From assembly GCA_012515365.1 (NCBI GenBank), contig JAAYYM010000462.1:1-5734 (forward strand): 5,734 bases of DNA. Reading direction: 5' to 3'. The translations under genes were made by a program, and so were the position numbers. Within the stretch, counting starts at the first letter, position 1. Each line of letters opens with the position of its first letter. The notes under the pieces were generated by a model, which saw only the letters and a list, made by a program, of their open reading frames with translations, was not told the origin of the DNA and did no database searches. The stretch is from Clostridia bacterium. GTDB taxonomy: Bacteria; Bacillota_A; Clostridia; Lachnospirales; Lachnospiraceae. Positions 3,569-5,734 of the stretch are shown piece after piece.

Positions 3569-5734
3569 ATGACAGCATTACTAGCAGCATTATGGATAAT
3601 TTCACCATTGGTTCTTATCCCATTGTTAATAGTTAGTATATCTAAGTATAATCAGTTAAAAAAAAGAAATGAGGAACTGGAGCATGCTTTGAATAAAAAT
3701 ACAGCAGTCACGCCACAGCCTGCGATCAGACTGACAGCACAGACCGCTGCTTTGAATACTGCAAGGCCTGCAGTGTCTGTACCTGCTCATAAACCAGTGT
3801 CAGCACAAACACGAGCACAAGCACCGACACAAACAAGAAAAAGTACGCACCAAAGCAGTCCGATTAGTATTGTATTTGGAATTGGTGTGACATTAGTCTT
3901 GCTTGCTGCTTTGGTTTTTGCGACGACTACCTGGATGATCATGTCAAGCGAAGCTAAGATCATCATGGTATATGCATTGGTCTTGGTTTTCTTTACCGTT
4001 TCAGCAGTTGCTTATCGAAAATTTCATTTACGCATGTCGTCCATGACATTTTATATGCTTGGAACCGTGTTTGTTTTTATTGCGTTTGTAGGCGCAACTT
4101 ATCTAAAACTATTCGAGATCAAAGACCAATTTTGTCTCTATCATCTTTACGACCTTGCAACATTTCTGATTCTGTCGGTCGCATGCATGATAGGAGCCAA
4201 AAGATATCGCTCCAGACTTTACATATGGCTGTTTTATTTTATGACTTTTTTAACCATAGGTCGAACCATAAGCATATTCATAACCAGTGCTGACAAAGTT
4301 TACCTGGCAGAAGTATTGGTCTGCAGCATGATTTATTTGTTTAGAAATAAGATGACACGTAGAGGCTATTTCCTCTTAAATGAAGTACCGGCATTTGCCA
4401 AGGTCGTTATGCTTTGTTGCGGAATCCCGGTTATCTTCATCTCATTTACCACGCTGCTTGGAAACATAACGCTTTGTGATTTATTAGCCATGACAGTTAT
4501 CATGTTTCTTATGACCTATCATTATCTGATTGAAAAAGGAAGCTGGGTAAAACAAATATATGCAATCCCGAGCGTGATTTTAATCAACATGGTCATCAGA
4601 ATGATTATAGGAAAATCAGAATTCCAATGCTTGGCTTTCGTGTGCGCATATTTTATATTGTTCTTGTTGTTTAGATATTTGAAAGTCAAGGGAGTTGATC
4701 TGTTTAAATCAGAAGCTACAGATGCCATCCTGCTTGCGTGCATTTTCTGCATGGGATTATGCGATCCACGTAAGGAAGCTCACTATTTATCAGTAGCTTT
4801 ACTTTTGGCAGGACTTATAATCAAGAGCTTTTTTGATGATAAAAAGTTAGAAAAAAGTACGGAGAACAACATAGGTATAAAAACACTACAGACGCCTAAC
4901 CTAGTATCACTTGCGTTCCTTTCACTCAGTGTACTTTACATACCAATCGCGATTGCATACAATTCTCCGGAACTCGCATTCCGTAATCTATTTATTATTT
5001 ACTATGTGTTTATAGCTATGATTTCAGTCTTGATGATGTTATATCTGGACAAAAACCCAAAATGTTATTTACTTTCCAGAGCAAATACGCTGTTGTTGTT
5101 TGTCGTAGGCGCCATCATGACAATTTATGAGCTGACAACTAAAAACACCTTTTATCCAATGGTTTATTTGTGGATAGCAGCCCTGATCATCAGTGTATAT
5201 TTGTATATAGCGAAAAAGAAGCGCTCATGGATTTACGCTTTGAGCGTCACTGTGACAGTAGCACTTTATTGTTCAGTGACTTATTTGTTCCCTATGGTAA
5301 AAGATATGGGGGCAGCCTGTATCTGTGGCAGCCTGTTCATGGTCTTATTGACAGTATTTTTGATTGCGACGAGACTTCGAAAGGAATCACTTCCATTTGA
5401 GAATGACTGCTTCATGATCCTGACAGCATTGGTTCATATTTTCATGCTCCTTTGCTTTACATCATGGCTTAAATTCCCTGATACATCCTGCATAATCGGA
5501 GCGCTGCTTCTTTGCATGGCGGCTGTATGCCAGTGGGCACTCTATCAAAAAGAACATAATATATCAGGTATGATCTCTCTGCTTACTTTCTTTCCGATTA
5601 TAAATAAGCTGGCAGATTATGCAGTCTTTGATACGAATATGAAAATGCTGCTTTACATTATCATATTTGGCTCATTCTTACTCTTAGGACGATTGCTTTA
5701 TCCAGAGCGTATGATCGTGATCAGTCGCGAAGAA
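3569..5734 (+). CDS. Large polytopic membrane protein of unknown function (3' end outside window)
   Basis: The frame is open from here to the right edge, giving 722 residues without a stop. The start is taken at 3569 because of GGAG at 3556-3559; ATG 3554 would add five residues (MENRK). In order there is a membrane segment at residues 4-24, a short charged helix that may be coiled coil (26-43), and a 55-residue linker rich in Ala, Thr, Gln and Pro with no Asp or Glu (44-98). From residue 99 on, hydrophobic segments follow closely one after another, about twenty by eye. The first of these (IVFGIGVTLVLLAALVFATT, 101-120) followed by WMIMSSEAKIIM, and then SSMTFYMLGTVFVFIAFVGA, resembles large uncharacterised membrane proteins of Clostridia with DUF2157/DUF2339-like character; I cannot assign a family firmly. 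No catalytic motif is recognised. It follows the DUF1980 fusion gene by about 50 bases without a clear terminator (only a GGCC-TT-GGCC dyad at 3541-3550), so cotranscription is possible. A functional link to metals is not shown. Confidence 0.8.
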   Translation, partial: MTALLAALWIISPLVLIPLLIVSISKYNQLKKRNEELEHALNKNTAVTPQPAIRLTAQTAALNTARPAVSVPAHKPVSAQTRAQAPTQTRKSTHQSSPISIVFGIGVTLVLLAALVFATTTWMIMSSEAKIIMVYALVLVFFTVSAVAYRKFHLRMSSMTFYMLGTVFVFIAFVGATYLKLFEIKDQFCLYHLYDLATFLILSVACMIGAKRYRSRLYIWLFYFMTFLTIGRTISIFITSADKVYLAEVLVCSMIYLFRNKMTRRGYFLLNEVPAFAKVVMLCCGIPVIFISFTTLLGNITLCDLLAMTVIMFLMTYHYLIEKGSWVKQIYAIPSVILINMVIRMIIGKSEFQCLAFVCAYFILFLLFRYLKVKGVDLFKSEATDAILLACIFCMGLCDPRKEAHYLSVALLLAGLIIKSFFDDKKLEKSTENNIGIKTLQTPNLVSLAFLSLSVLYIPIAIAYNSPELAFRNLFIIYYVFIAMISVLMMLYLDKNPKCYLLSRANTLLLFVVGAIMTIYELTTKNTFYPMVYLWIAALIISVYLYIAKKKRSWIYALSVTVTVALYCSVTYLFPMVKDMGAACICGSLFMVLLTVFLIATRLRKESLPFENDCFMILTALVHIFMLLCFTSWLKFPDTSCIIGALLLCMAAVCQWALYQKEHNISGMISLLTFFPIINKLADYAVFDTNMKMLLYIIIFGSFLLLGRLLYPERMIVISREE

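Noticed and set aside
4522..5400. Short open frames within the large membrane protein gene (4522-4752 on -, 5170-5400 on +)
   Set aside because: The long frame covering both is continuous from 3569 to the edge with consistent membrane-protein composition, so these are shadows.

Overview
The window reads as a low-to-moderate GC Firmicutes chromosome, most likely a gut Clostridia/Lachnospiraceae-type organism. The grounds are the codon use, the DUF975-type membrane protein, the AGGAGG-like ribosome binding sites, the TTG start and the style of the metallochaperone pair. No mobile element, tRNA, rRNA or CRISPR array is visible, and the exact species cannot be read from the sequence.

Layout from left to right. 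(1) Bases 1-243 are the 3' end of a DUF523/TudS-type gene on the + strand. (2) Bases 245-330 are a convergent intergenic region with a perfect 19-bp stem-loop and a second, smaller hairpin. (3) Bases 340-1155 are a DUF975 integral membrane protein on the - strand, with a good sigma-A-type promoter (1207-1235) and several copies of an ATCAGT element around it. (4) From 1420 to the right edge three genes run on the + strand with no obvious terminator between them. They are a CobW/COG0523 GTPase with a very His/Cys-rich segment, a second degenerate CobW-like protein fused to a DUF1980 domain, and a very large polytopic membrane protein cut by the window edge.

The most interesting part is the 1420-3519 pair. 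The first protein has the full COG0523 metallochaperone kit (Walker A, CICC, EPSG, C-terminal CobW domain). It also carries a 79-residue metal-binding segment with 32 His and 10 Cys, built around a 31-residue tandem duplication. The second protein starts 15 bp downstream from a TTG codon. It keeps the Walker A motif but has lost the CxCC metal-binding motif and the EPSG motif, and it carries at its C-terminus a DUF1980 domain with a CC pair. I infer a two-protein metal (probably zinc) delivery or allocation module in which a conventional chaperone works with a specialised partner. This is a hypothesis from architecture and proximity. The downstream membrane protein may belong to the same transcript, but nothing in its sequence ties it to metals.
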